From Alectoria sarmentosa (lineage: Eukaryota > Ascomycota > Lecanoromycetes > Lecanorales > Parmeliaceae): 64,000 nt of DNA. The notes beneath the pieces are model-generated. The model was not told the DNA's origin and searched no databases. It was given only the letters and a program-made list of their open reading frames with translations. A program made the translations under genes and the position numbers. Shown here piece after piece: positions 22,315 through 33,884 of the stretch (position 1 is the stretch's first letter; every line of letters begins with the position of its first letter). Where the stretch lies: NCBI GenBank assembly GCA_009733775.1, contig WOGZ01000098.1, forward strand, positions 35,268 through 99,267, read 5' to 3'.

Positions 22315-25300
22315 ATGTATCCGAGAGGCCTTGGAAAGGATCGCCACACCTCAAATGGCCAAAATATCTTCGAGTGCGTTCCCTCTTCCATTACTGATCA
22401 CTTCTTTACTGATTTATCTTTGTCAATAGACAGCCTGGACAAGCGGCTGTTGTCGATGACAAGATTACTCGCAAAGAGAACGCCAATCTGAAGGAGTACC
22501 ATGATGCCATTCGCGCCCAGATCTCCGTCGATGATTTTGAGCTTCCTATTCGACCAGGATACGGAGACAATGGTACCCCAATCACAGTTCTGGCCAATTA
22601 TTTCGAAGTATCCATGACCGATGGCAAGCAGCTTTTCACATACAAGGCTGCTATTGATGAACGCCTCCACAACAAACGCCAACGCTATCAATTCATGGAG
22701 ACGGCTTTGAAGATGGTCCCGGAGTTGAGTGATCTAGGCCAGGGGGTTGCCACTGACTATGCGTCGCTCGTTGTGACATCAAAGAAACTTGAGCTAGACT
22801 CCAGCAAGACCAAGATATTCGCCATCGAGTTTTACGATACTGAATTCCCTGAGGGTCGTGTGTATGCCAAGGAAAGATCTTTCAAGCTCACTTTGTCGCT
22901 CGTCGGAATTATCTCCTCTTCAGATTTGTCGCGTTACGTTATGTCCAGCCCTGCTGGCTCCATCAATCAAGGTGCAGCGGACGTGGAGGCTGTGCGACCG
23001 TTAAACGTCGTCATGGCAAGCCATCCAAACCAAGACCCTGGCGTGTATCAAGGAGCCCAAAACAAATTCTTTCGCTATCCTTCCGACCAAGACACGTTCA
23101 AAAACTACGATCTTCTGGGCGGCTTGATCGCCGTTCGTGGGTATTACTTCAGCATTCGCTTCTCGACTTCGAGGAACCTTCTCAATCTGAATGCTCAGTG
23201 TAGTCCTTTCTACAAGTCCATCAATGTACGCGAGCTGATGCAGGCTTTCCGAAGATTGAATCCCGGTAATGAGCGAGCTCTGGAAAGGTTCCTGTCCCCT
23301 CAGTGGGGGCTCCGAGTCGAGACGTGTTACATGAAAGACCCTGACGGAACACCAATCCGGAGAGTCAGGACGATAAGCGGTCTTTCGCCCAAGATGGAAC
23401 AGATTGATCGGAGCGACAAAATTTGTGGGAACGCGAAGACGAATTATAGCAATGCGAACGAGGTCAGATTCAAGCTAAATGGACGCCCAACTCCAATCAG
23501 CGTACGGGAGTATTTCCATGCAGGTAAGTCTTGAGACGCCACTTAAGTAGAAGAGACTGACTCCTCTTTAGAGTACGGCCTGACCCTAAGCTATCCCGGG
23601 GAATATGTTCTCAATTTGCGGTATGTTCCGAAACCTGACCATCATCTACTTGCTGATCATGTCCTTCTTAGGGACGAGAGATCGCCCAGTGTGGATTTCT
23701 CCGGAACTTTGCACAATTCGGCCAGGGCAAGCCTACCGTGGACAATTAAATGAAGCCCAACTCGCAAGGATAATCACAATTGCGGCGCGTCCACCTGCGG
23801 AAAATGCTTCACGTATTGTTGCGGAAGATGGAGGCCTCGGTCTAATCGGTGTGCTTTCAAGTACACGTCAAAGTCTGGTTGGCCCACCTAGCTCTGACTC
23901 TTGAAGATGATCGAACTTCGCAGACTGATAACCTTTTGTAGGCTGCCTTTGGGGTAACCGTAAGTGCCAAGATGATAACGGTGCCAGGACGAATACTCAC
24001 AGCTCCGAGGGTCTTGTATTCTGGGAGCAATACGGCCAGACCTGTAGGCGGTTCCTGGAACATGAGGGACAAAAAGGTCTTGAAACCTGCGACCCTTTCG
24101 GATTGGACAATGCTCAGGATTGGTGCCGCCGCTGACATTGAAGTGGCGTCATTTGAGCGACAATGCAAAGCCTTAACGACTTTTTTCAAGTCGTGTGGAT
24201 TGAAGGTAAATCCACCGCAGGTTTTCCCCGGACCATCTGTTCCAGCATTAACCCCGACGGCAACCGAAACCAAACCCGAAGGAGACAACAGGGTTCCGGA
24301 CAAGGTGACCTTCGATTTGAAGCTTCAGGAAATCTTCGAAAGGTGCAAAGCTAGAAAAATTTGTATGCTACTCGTCGTTCTGCCGTCAACCACCCCTTGG
24401 GTTCGTGAAAGGGTGAAGTTCTGGGGCGATAAAATCTATGGTAAGCCTTATAGTATTGCAAAATGTTCATGTCAGGACTATGGATTGACTTCAGCTTGCA
24501 GGCATTCACACTAGCTGCGTCCAAATGAACCAACTTCAAAAGCAAGATTCGAACTACTCTGCCAACGTCGCGCTTAAGTTAAATCTCAAACTCGGGGGTA
24601 CGAATCAGTTCATCTCTCCTAGCGACTTGGGCTTTTTGAGACACGGGAAAACAATGCTGGTGGGTATTGACATAACCCATACAGCACCCGGCAGCATGAA
24701 GGGTACCCCGAGTATTGCGGGTGTGGTGGCCAGCATCGATGCCAACCTTAGTCAATGGCCCGGAAACATATGCTGTCAGGAAAGCAAGAAAGAGATGGTC
24801 TCGACTCTGGACATCATGATGAAGGAGCGGTTGGAGTACTGGGTGTCGAAGAACCCAGGGGCAAAGCTGGAGAATATCGTCGTTTACCGTGATGGTAAGT
24901 ACAAGGATCAATCTCGATGTAGTCTTGCTCACAGAACATGTTCTCTATCAAGCGTATCAGAGGGCCAGTATATGACTGTTCGGCGCGTTGAGATACCGGC
25001 CATTCGGGAGGCTTGTGCGAAGGTCTTCAAGGATGCTGCACAACCCAAGATCACCTTTCTCGTCGTGGAGAAAAACCATCACACACGGTTCTATCCTACG
25101 GACAAGGAGAAATCAGACAAGAAGCACAATTGCAATATTCAAAACGGTACCGTGGTCGACAGAGGCATTACGATGCAAAAAGGCTGGGATTTCTTTATGG
25201 CCGCCCATGCAGCTTTACAGGGCACCGTAAGTCTGTTTTCATGGTCTCGAAAATCTGCTGACCCTCGAAGACGAAACCAGCCCACTACGTTGTCTTGCTC

Positions 25301-25626
25301 GATGAGATCAAAGACGCCAACAAGCTTAGCGCCAACCACCTGGAGCAGATCACCCATAATCTTTACTACCTTCAGGGTCGAGCGACTAAAGCCGTCTCGG
25401 TCTGTCCTCCAGCGTACTATGCACATCTTATTTGTCTACGCGCGCGCTGCTATCTCGCAGACTACATCAGCGGCAATGCTGGGAAGGAGTTCGACTGGAA
25501 TGGAGCTCCATGGCGCTCAGGGGTTCATGAGAAGTAAGTTGGCTTGCAATCAGAGCCCTTTACCATTTTTACGAGACACGATACTCATTCTCGCGCAGTC
25601 TCAAGAACACCATGTTTTACATTTAG
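22315..25626 (+). CDS. Argonaute (PAZ-PIWI, QDE-2/Ago1-like), nine exons
   Basis: The small-RNA-guided silencing effector. Proposed exons: 22315-22373, 22430-23523, 23572-23620, 23679-23877, 23942-24440, 24502-24894, 24961-25226, 25271-25533 and 25599-25626, about 949 residues. The N-terminal lobe begins near residue 58 (FELPIRPGYG). The L1/PAZ region follows (YDLLGGLIAVRGYYFSIRF; PVWISPELCTIRPGQAY). The L2/Mid part has FGVTVSAKMITVPGRIL, and PIWI begins near residue 640. Catalytic positions visible: D about 689 (VGIDITHT), E about 730 (SKKEMVSTL), D about 762 (VVYRD) and H about 905 (PPAYYAH), so a DEDH slicer tetrad is present. The junction after YRD is odd: the standard acceptor gives YRDEGQY instead of YRDGVSEGQ (see findings). 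Borders of exon 4 (acceptor GACGAG, donor GTTGGC) are weak and less certain. The orthologue (QDE-2 or the meiotic SMS-2) is undecided. Confidence 0.92.
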
Positions 25627-26140
25627 AATGCGGATAGACTTGGACTGAGATCTTCTTGCTGAAACGACGTTTTGACGAAGATTGATATTTAGAAGGAGAG
25701 AAGTCCTGGCTCAACGCTGCTCATCAAGACGAATGGTTCATGAGGGCCCCGGATAAGCGGTCAGATGAGATTGGCAAGCTTCGCAGATTCAAGGCCAGCT
25801 CTCTACACAGAGGCTTCGCTCTTGAAACCTACAGATTTCGCTCTAGATGGAAAAAGGTGCTACACATAGACGGATAGAAAGCTCAATTCCCAAAGACAGC
25901 GAAACTCCATGTTCATGAACCTCTCGATAATCGTGACAAACAGAATGACCCAGCTCTAATCTCATCCCAAGAGATTCTTCAACACGCACAACGGCTACAG
26001 CATAGCTCGGAGAACACAATCGAAACCCCTCCCCTCTTTTCCTCTTCCAACTTTGACACCGAGCTTCAAAAAACGAAGTCTGCTCATGCATGCTGTCAGA
26101 TGACACGACAAAACCCAGCAGAATGGATCCCCAAACCAAG

Positions 26141-26220
26141 CACCAGCACCAGCACCAGCACCAGCACCAGCACCAGCACCAGCACCAGCACCAGCACCAG
26201 CACCAGCACCAGCACCAGCA
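26141..26220. repeat. (CACCAG)n hexanucleotide microsatellite
   Basis: Eighty bases of a nearly perfect six-base unit, about 13 copies. It is open in several frames (Ser-Thr, Cys-Trp, Ala-Gly dipeptides), which creates spurious open frames on both strands. Confidence 0.97.
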
Positions 26221-26352
26221 ACAAGAAAGAAATATCCGTCCCAACTTACCATGAGGGTTGGGTTGGGTTGTTCACCCTAGCCCCATTCTTCTCTCCTCCT
26301 CCAACAGTAGAAAAAATCCCGTTTGTGAAGACCTCAACACCCATGATCGTAC

Positions 26353-26515
26353 ACTCCTACTCCTACTCCTACTCCTACTCCTACGAATCAAATTCCAAAA
26401 CAAGCGAACATCCCTCAACCACACCCACCAATTCACCAATTCACCATTACCAATACCCAATGCCCAATACCAATACCCAAAACCCAAAACCCAAACCCCA
26501 AAACCCAAACACCGC
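26353..26515. repeat. (TACTCC)n and CCAATAC/AACCC low-complexity runs
   Basis: A TACTCC run of about five units at 26353-26384 is followed by a looser array of CCAATACC and AAACCC-type words to about 26515. Confidence 0.8.
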
Positions 26516-27198
26516 CCACCCATCTCTCTTGTCCATCCATCCATCCAACAACCACAAAACCAATATTCTTTACATCATATAAATATGCTGTTCAAAAAAA
26601 AAGAAAAAAAAGGTGCCCGAATCCAAAAAAGAACTCATGCTGACAAACGAAACGCTGAAGCGCTAGTGCACCACCAAGTATCTGTCTGAAAACCCCATGG
26701 TTTAACCCGCCAATAATGCACCTAGGTCTCCATAAATTGAACCAACTCAACGTAATCCAGAGCTAATATTTTGAACTGAACTTCAAAGCTGATGATGAAT
26801 GTAACAAAAAGAAGAGAGAAGAGACTCGAAAGCTATCTCAAGGGAAGGTGTTTTTTTTTTTTCCATATAAAAAATAAATTGAGCAAGTAAGTAAGTAATG
26901 GTGGTGGTGGAAAATAAATAAATAAAGATGCGCAAAGTCATATGTAAGTAAGGTAAGTAAAAGTGTGGATGTTTTTTCAATTTGAATGTTCCTACTTACT
27001 TAAATTAGTTAAGCGAGCCTCGGGGTTTTCAAACTTCTGTCGACACCTGGTGGTGCGGTGGTTGGTTGGTTCAAGTGAAAGTTAGTTGAAAAGTGAAGGG
27101 GAGAGACAATGAGTAAATGAATGATGTGACACTCGCGTCTTTGTCAGCACATAATAACACGTGCACCGGAGATGGATGGATTTTATTCACTTTAGGTC

Positions 27199-27388
27199 GG
27201 TAGGTAGGTAGGTAGGTAGGTAGGTTGATTTATTTTAATTCATTTATTGTTGAGAGAGAGAGGTAGTGACACGGTGGTCGATGTTGACACACGGATGTTG
27301 ACACATAGATCGGTACCTCGGCTCACTGCTCTCAAAGATCTAGGTTCTCAGTCTTTCCCTCCTCCTCCTCCTCCTCCTCCTCCTCCTC
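27199..27388. repeat. (GGTA)n and (CTC)n microsatellites upstream of the RING gene
   Basis: (GGTA)n at 27199-27224 and (CTC)n at 27358-27388. The CTC run lies in the leader, or would encode polyproline if translation began at the upstream in-frame ATG at 27295. Confidence 0.9.
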
Positions 27389-27447
27389 ATCAACTTCCCA
27401 CTACCCAAAGAAAGTCAACCACCTACGGCGCTCAAACTAGAACAATC

Positions 27448-29271
27448 ATGAGCCAAACTCCACCGACCACCGGCCCCACGCAACCCGATCTCCAAACCCA
27501 ACCCATCCAGCCCCCAGCGCAAGTCCCAACTCCGCCTCCTGCACCGAACTCAGCGGCCGAAAATGAGCATCTCAACGCGCGTGCAAAAGTGCTACTGAAC
27601 GAATTCCTCGCCAAAACCCAACGACTCGTCGCCTGCGAGCTCGGAAACGACGACGATTTCCAGTGCACGATTTGCTCGACGCCGTTCCTGCGCGGGGGCA
27701 ATCCAGAAGTGCCCGTCAGGCTGGAATGCGGGCACGTCTTCGGCATGAACTGCATTCTGAAATGGCTGTCCCCCGTCTCTCGCAACGGGAATAACAGTTG
27801 TCCGAATTGTCGGAAAGCGATTTTTGAGGACTGGGATAAGATGGATTTTCCGGTGTCCCGTCGGATTGCAGGGCCTAGGAGGAGGGTCGTAGCTGCTCCC
27901 GTTCAAGGTCCAGGGATGAACCCAAACGCCGACAGAGCTCCAGCATTTGACCCACATGTCGATACTGAGCCCACTCGGGCACCACCAATTTCGGTGATCG
28001 CTGCCGATGCATCCAGAGGCCAACGCGGACAATCTTACCCACCATGGGCCTTTGACTATCCGGAATACATTCGGGTTGGGAGAGCTGCTCCGACAACCGT
28101 CAACTTCGAGCCAGTCGACGTTACGGTGACCACGAGCTCAGTCACTGCAGTTCCAGAGCCAGTTGCTCCCAACGCACCTTCACCTTCTCCAGAAATCGCG
28201 ACGCAGGAAGCTTCGGACCAGCAGGTAGTGCAGGGACCGCAGACAGTAGCGACGAATGAACCAAGGGATTTGGAGATGTCAACACCTGATGACACGACTT
28301 CTTCTTTGCCTCCATCCGTACGACGCCGCGCCCGGAGAGCTGGCTCGCCGCTCAGCGACAGGGGGTGGGACGACTTTATAGCACGGAATCAGCGACTCGA
28401 AGCGGCACAAAGACGCGCGCGTTCCGTAAGAAGTATCCAGATCGAACGTTATATCGAACATGAAGCCAGAGTACAGCTTAACCCCTACGAAGCTGCTCAT
28501 GGACCAGCGGTGGCAGTCAGTCCAGCGACAGCAGAGGCCGCTCGCCCCGCCGAGGAAGAAGAAGACAATGGCGTCGTCTCAATGTTCAGCGTCGCAGAAA
28601 CCGAATACAACCGCCAGCGGCAGCAAGAAGTTGCGGATGAGCGAAAACGCTGCATGTGGATGCAGTTCTGCGAAGGCGTCGTCCGCACTATCGAGCAATC
28701 TAATGACAGCACAGCCTTTGCAAACCACGATCTGGCTCTTACAATCATCAACATGAAAGATCTGGACGAATTCATGGCCAAGCGAGCGACCGAGAGCCCG
28801 ATTTGGCGCCGTATACTGCAGACCTTTCCACGCCTCCACACGGAAATGGTGACACGGTTCGACGATTTCCGCCCCTTACCCTCCGTCAACATCGACAATC
28901 GCATGGAGCTCGAGCGTCTCCTTGTATACACCAAATTCAACAGAGAAACGCTCCACAAAGCGCGCTGGTACACCCGCCTGAGCGAACGTTTAGCGTGTAG
29001 AGCTACGACTTCGAATCACGAAGCAACCGTGGCTCGTTTGACTGAGCGTTTGGCGAATCTCTCTGGCGTGACTCGCGAGACTACAGCCTCCACCAGCAGC
29101 TCAAATGCGCAGCATACGCGGGAGGAGGCGAGGGAGATGCGGAGGATGGAGGATCATTTGCTGGGCAGGACACCGATCACTGTTAGGAGAGAGGCTGCTG
29201 CGTCAGTGGAGGCGGCACTCCGAGCGGGTGCTGAGTCGAACTTTGCGACGACGAGGGTGACACGTCTGTGA
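27448..29271 (+). CDS. RING-finger protein, probable E3 ubiquitin ligase
   Basis: An intronless reading frame of 607 residues. The start at 27448 (context AATCATGAG, A at -3) is preferred over the in-frame ATG at 27295, which would add 51 residues including a polyproline run. Residues 1-45 are Pro/Gln/Thr-rich. The RING lies at about 73-121: CTIC, then CGHVFGMNCILKWL and CPNC, a C3H(C/H)C4-type cross-brace. The middle is disordered. The C-terminal 250 residues are helical and Arg/Glu-rich (for example ARVQLNPYEAAHG; FMAKRATESPIWRRIL). Fungal proteins with a single N-terminal RING usually act in ubiquitin transfer; substrate and partner are unknown. Confidence 0.85.
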   Translation: MSQTPPTTGPTQPDLQTQPIQPPAQVPTPPPAPNSAAENEHLNARAKVLLNEFLAKTQRLVACELGNDDDFQCTICSTPFLRGGNPEVPVRLECGHVFGMNCILKWLSPVSRNGNNSCPNCRKAIFEDWDKMDFPVSRRIAGPRRRVVAAPVQGPGMNPNADRAPAFDPHVDTEPTRAPPISVIAADASRGQRGQSYPPWAFDYPEYIRVGRAAPTTVNFEPVDVTVTTSSVTAVPEPVAPNAPSPSPEIATQEASDQQVVQGPQTVATNEPRDLEMSTPDDTTSSLPPSVRRRARRAGSPLSDRGWDDFIARNQRLEAAQRRARSVRSIQIERYIEHEARVQLNPYEAAHGPAVAVSPATAEAARPAEEEEDNGVVSMFSVAETEYNRQRQQEVADERKRCMWMQFCEGVVRTIEQSNDSTAFANHDLALTIINMKDLDEFMAKRATESPIWRRILQTFPRLHTEMVTRFDDFRPLPSVNIDNRMELERLLVYTKFNRETLHKARWYTRLSERLACRATTSNHEATVARLTERLANLSGVTRETTASTSSSNAQHTREEAREMRRMEDHLLGRTPITVRREAAASVEAALRAGAESNFATTRVTRL

Positions 29272-32068
29272 GTGGATGATGGTACGGGTGGATTGCGGAT
29301 TGTGGGGGTGAGAGGGATGCGTCATGTTATGATGGATAGATGCATTGCTGACTTAGAACTCGTAAGAGAGGGAGTAGTAGCAATGCAATGAGAATGCCAA
29401 CGCTGCACTCACCCAATTTTTTGAATTGCGCTTGTCATTGAGGCCTATTCCCTTCGATTTCCTCTTCTGGGATCTTCCAAGGCCGGTTTTTGACATTTAA
29501 AAGAAAGTCAATCGGATTTTCCGCCAGAGTATCGCGGCATCTGAGGACAAGGAAGACCCAAGGAGGGAAATTTGAATGCAATTCATCACCGTATTGAAGC
29601 TGCGCACGGCCTCCAGACTGGACAGCGACAGCGGCTTGCGATATCAGAAACGGGAGCGGGATCGGGGCTTCAGCTTTAGTTTTCTAGATCGCTCTGACGG
29701 TCTTCTACCTCAGGAGAGAGGGTCAAATATTAGCTAAAATATTGCAACGGGCTATTGAATTAAAGAAATCAAGTGTCATTGTGCTTGTTCTGCGGGAGTT
29801 TTGGACCAGCGGAGCGGCAGTTTCCAGAGAAGTAGACAAATTGTGGCGAGTTCATGGTTGCAATCGGCATTGGCCAGATCCGAGACGGAGAGAGACGCCC
29901 AAGGAAAGCGGAAATTGAAAGGACTTCTTTGTCTACCACAAACGGTCGAGATATTGGCTTTTCATTTCTAAACATAGTCGACGATGACGGTGCTTCTCCA
30001 AGATCACCTGTTTGCGCCATGCCGGCTTACAAAAGATAGATCATCTTCGAGGTTGTCGTGCCAGCCTGATCTTTCATGATGAAGGCTGTCGGCATAATCA
30101 AGCACCTTCTCGGCCATTCCATCCGATCAAATGAATCCGATGGAACCTCGCAAAGGCTACATAAGATGGCATTTTGTGAGGGGCGAGAGTTGGAAGATGA
30201 AAGATGGAAGCCTGGAGAACAAGACCTCTGAGGTTGGTGTGGCACAGTACAAACAGGGCGTCAGGCAATAAGCTCATGCATTGTAATCCTCGGAAGGATG
30301 ATTTGAGGCCTCGTCATCCGCTGCAGTCACAATTCTCGAAAAGCTGGGGTAAACACGGCAACGATGGCAGATGACAAACACACGTTCATCCATGCCGCAT
30401 TTACAACATATTTGTCTCTTATTTCATGAGGCTGAAGTCGAGCGAAGCGTCATCGAAGAAATGAAAGGATGTTCAAGTTGGGTCTCAAGCAAGAGCGGTG
30501 ACGAAACAAGGACACTGTTTCGAAGTCTGGAGCGTTGGCCGTCATCCCTGAAGACATGGCGGTCATGGCTGTCACACTTGGACTCACCGAACGCAAGATG
30601 TTCCACCAACATTCACGGTTGCCAGATGACACGTCTTCTCATCTGGATGCCGGCCTCTATCTCGGCAATATAGACAGAAGAACAGCCGTGCCGAATGCTG
30701 ATGGTCTCTTGTGCACGCACAAACGAGAGGGAGAAATTGTCGGATGAGACATGAATCTAGCACCGAGTCATTTGGGAGCAAGACAAAGAGGGAGGAGACG
30801 GCCAAGCAAGAGTGTGGCTGAAAGAAAGTGCTCACCAGTGGCAGTCTGACGGTCTGGCAGAATGTGAAGAAGAATTGATGTCTGGTTGCATGATCACCGC
30901 CGTGCTGGGAGCGCCTGTCGGCGTATGTTGTATGTTACCGTTGAGTCTGCCTTCCATTCAACCTTCGGTAAGACTTCAGCTGAAGTGGTTCGTCTTGGCA
31001 TTTTCGCGCAGTCACAGGATGCTACCCTAGCAGCCAGGCCACTCCCAAAATAGTATCGCGCATCGCTTGTCTACTTGGCCTTTGAGCGATGGATTCCTGG
31101 CCCCACTTTCCATCATTTTTCATTGTCCAATTCTCCGTCACCTTCTTCAATTGTCATTGGCGTCTCTTCTCTGAACAGTCATAAATCATAATTGACTCCA
31201 CAATCCACAGCAACATCAGCGCAACGAGTAGGCGCAGCTTGTCATTTCTTCAACCATCAATTCACCCGAGGCTCGCATTCAATGCTCAATGCTACCACAC
31301 CAGCTGCGCGATTACTGCATTTGAGACCATCTTTCCGCAGCCTCATTCCCATGGCCCCCAACCAAGATGATTATCCATTCTCCATGTTCAAATGTTGGTG
31401 GTGGCTTTGGAGCACAGCTTGCAAAGCCACAGGCCCAAGCGCGATAGTTCGTCGCCGACTCAACGGATGACGGAACGGCCAGACGCAGGCAGCAATTGAC
31501 CACTGACAAGTCTCAGCTGACCCCGACTTAATTTAGTGCGCCAAGTGCGCGTTGATGGTGTCTGCATGGGTCCATTGCATGGGTCCATCGACCCATTGAT
31601 GCCTATGACTCGAAGCTAGATAAGTTTGGATCGACAGGCATCACTTTGCTACTTCTCCTTCATTATCCTTCCCATTCTCTATATATCTGTCCATCGCGCA
31701 CATCTCTCCTCTTTTCTTTTTCTTCTGACAACCCTCAAACGCAAATATAAGACACGGCGTTGGCCCAGGCAAACCCTTGCTTCGCCGCCCATCAATCCTT
31801 TCCTCATCATCCAACAACAACATCGGCCTCGAAACACGACCTCTCAGATTCAATCCTTAACTTCGTCATAAAGGATTGCCGTGACATCATTCTGTGTTAT
31901 CGTTGCTATCATTATCTCCCTACGGAATTGAACTCTTTCTACTTAATTAGCCCACTGTCGCCCTCTTTCAAGGTGTCTCCCCAGTATACCAAGACAACTT
32001 ACTACTACATCCCAACCCCACCATCAACCCCACCAACTTCCCCAAAACCAAACCACCCCGAACCCACA
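29272..32068. other. Gene-poor region of about 2.8 kb
   Basis: Short open frames on both strands, none with a recognisable domain, good splice structure or strong start. The last 400 bases are C/T-rich and form the promoter/leader of the next gene. Confidence 0.45.
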
Positions 32069-32710
32069 ATGGAATTCGCAACCCGCCAAGTAGGCTTCGC
32101 GCCCGTCCCCGCCACCTACTCGCGTCTACCCCACGACGACGAGCTCTACGTCTTGAAAGCATTCGCCCGCCATGCCTCTCACTGCTCCGCCTGCGCACGC
32201 CCTTACGAAGTCCACCGCAAAGGCGGCAGCCTCTGCTCCAAAGGCCACCAGCGAGCCCTCGACGTCGCCCAATACGTCTTCAACAAAGCCGGGCAGACAT
32301 TCTCAGTCGTCGACCTCGAGGGCAATCGGCGAGTGCAGATGGAGATTCCAGCTGACTGCGCTGTCGTCCGCGATTTGCTCAAGGCCATGGAACGCGGCCT
32401 TCGCCTACGCCGAAAAGTTCCCATGGCCAGCTACGATGAGACATATCACATCCCACCGAGGATCGTTCAACCCACCTTCGAGCACCAACGCCCGCAAGAG
32501 CCCCGCTATATTCGCAAGCCAATGCTCGAGACCGCTTTGCCACCCAAATCCCACCGCGAAAAGCACTCTCCCTCTGGCCGAGGAAGTTTGTACGAGACAG
32601 ATATGAAGGAGCGCGAGCGCCGGCACAAGTCGCGACCCACCCACTACAGCGTGGGGTCCAGGGGTGCCCTGCCTGTGCCGGCCAAGGATGACGATGGCTA
32701 TTACTACTGA
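32069..32710 (+). CDS. Conserved-looking fungal protein of unknown function, 213 residues
   Basis: An intronless frame starting at 32069 in a good context (CACAATGG). Residues 25-57 contain LKAFARHASHCSACARPY followed by CSKGH, so a C-x2-C plus C/H arrangement that could bind zinc. A compact part follows (ALDVAQYVFNKAGQTFSVVD; VQMEIPADCAVVRDLLKAME). The C-terminal 90 residues are basic, disordered and end in a Tyr-rich DDDGYYY. I do not recognise the family and assign no function. Codon-position composition (C-rich third positions) differs from the flanks, supporting a real gene. Confidence 0.7.
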   Translation: MEFATRQVGFAPVPATYSRLPHDDELYVLKAFARHASHCSACARPYEVHRKGGSLCSKGHQRALDVAQYVFNKAGQTFSVVDLEGNRRVQMEIPADCAVVRDLLKAMERGLRLRRKVPMASYDETYHIPPRIVQPTFEHQRPQEPRYIRKPMLETALPPKSHREKHSPSGRGSLYETDMKERERRHKSRPTHYSVGSRGALPVPAKDDDGYYY

Positions 32711-33884
32711 GAGGAGCACGATTACGACATGAAACGCTATGAACGGTTGATCATGATCACATGACAATGACGAATCCGACTTCCATCAAATGGGACACCA
32801 ATAAACCGGACACACGCCGTATGGACACCCTTCTGAAAACACTCGCCGGCGCACATTCTGCCTCAGCTTGAAGAGTCTTTGCTATACCACGAACGATCTT
32901 TGCTACCTCCGGCACTCGAATTGCTCCAGCTGTTGTTGTACCAGGATGGCATTACGCTTTTGGATGATGGTCGGAGGGAGATGATGGGAGAGATGGGAAG
33001 ACAGGAGAGGTTGGAAAGGAAGTCAGAGGAAGGGGCATTATAGCTAGCAGCATGTAGAACCGAAAATATGTAGCAATTTCGAAGGAGCAATCTAAACCAA
33101 TCATGTTGCCACACGAAGAGCTTCAACTTTGTTCCATTCGATTTCCCTTCCCTGAGGCGCCAATTGTTTTCAATCGCCCCGCCTCTTACGGCTTAGAACA
33201 TGTTTACTAATCGACATCTAGGGCCCTCTAACCTTGTTAGGGCCTTAGTATCCAACCAGCTCTGTACAGTGGACACAAATGTCGGTATGTATCTGGACAT
33301 TCAAACACGGAGATTTGATGGGCAGTGAAAGCCTTTGCATTCTTGTTGATATTGGGCATCAACATGGAAGAATGCGTCTTGTCTTGTATGCGTTTGATTA
33401 ACTACTTTGAAAAGCGACAACAGATCAATTTCCCGGAGCGACTTTGCTTTCATCCATGGCTCCAAAGTTTACACCGCTTCGACTACCACTTCTTACTTCT
33501 CCTGGCTCGTTGTCTGTGTCCAGAGGCCACCGGATCTTCAATACGTTTCGGACGCGGTTAGTCTGCTGACAAAACTGTCTTTGGCATCATCCTCTGCATT
33601 AGTCTTCAGATCCTGGAAGATCTAGGCGAGGTCGATTTTTTGGTTGCCACAGAAATCGTGACTGGTACTGAGCGATTTGGTATAGCTGTTGCTGCTAAGC
33701 ACCGCAATTCTGACATCAACAGGAGAAGAAGCCCGCCATGATTAGGAAGCATCGCAAATCAAAAAAAAGGCGTTGGGGGCTTGGTAAGGAATAAGAACAG
33801 TATAAAAGCTTCCTCCCATCGACCTCTTCTTCCAGAGCGAGAACATCCAAACCACTCCCAGCCCATCATTAAATCCAAACCATC
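32711..33884. other. Intergenic, no gene seen
   Basis: No supported coding sequence. A TATA-like TATAAAAG at about 33801, some 85 bases before the next start codon, is a plausible promoter element for the hydrolase gene. Confidence 0.5.

Larger units (their letters stand above)
25627..27447. other. Intergenic region with a belt of simple repeats
   Basis: No supported gene. From 26.1 to 27.4 kb it holds (CACCAG)n, (TACTCC)n, CCAATAC/AACCC-type runs, (GGTA)n and (CTC)n. Its right end is the promoter and leader of the RING gene. Confidence 0.55.

Noticed and set aside
26100..26582. Long open frames on both strands through (CACCAG)n, giving Ser-Thr, Cys-Trp or Ala-Gly repeats
   Set aside because: They exist only because the hexanucleotide repeat lacks stops in several frames; no domain, start context or flanking coding sequence supports them.
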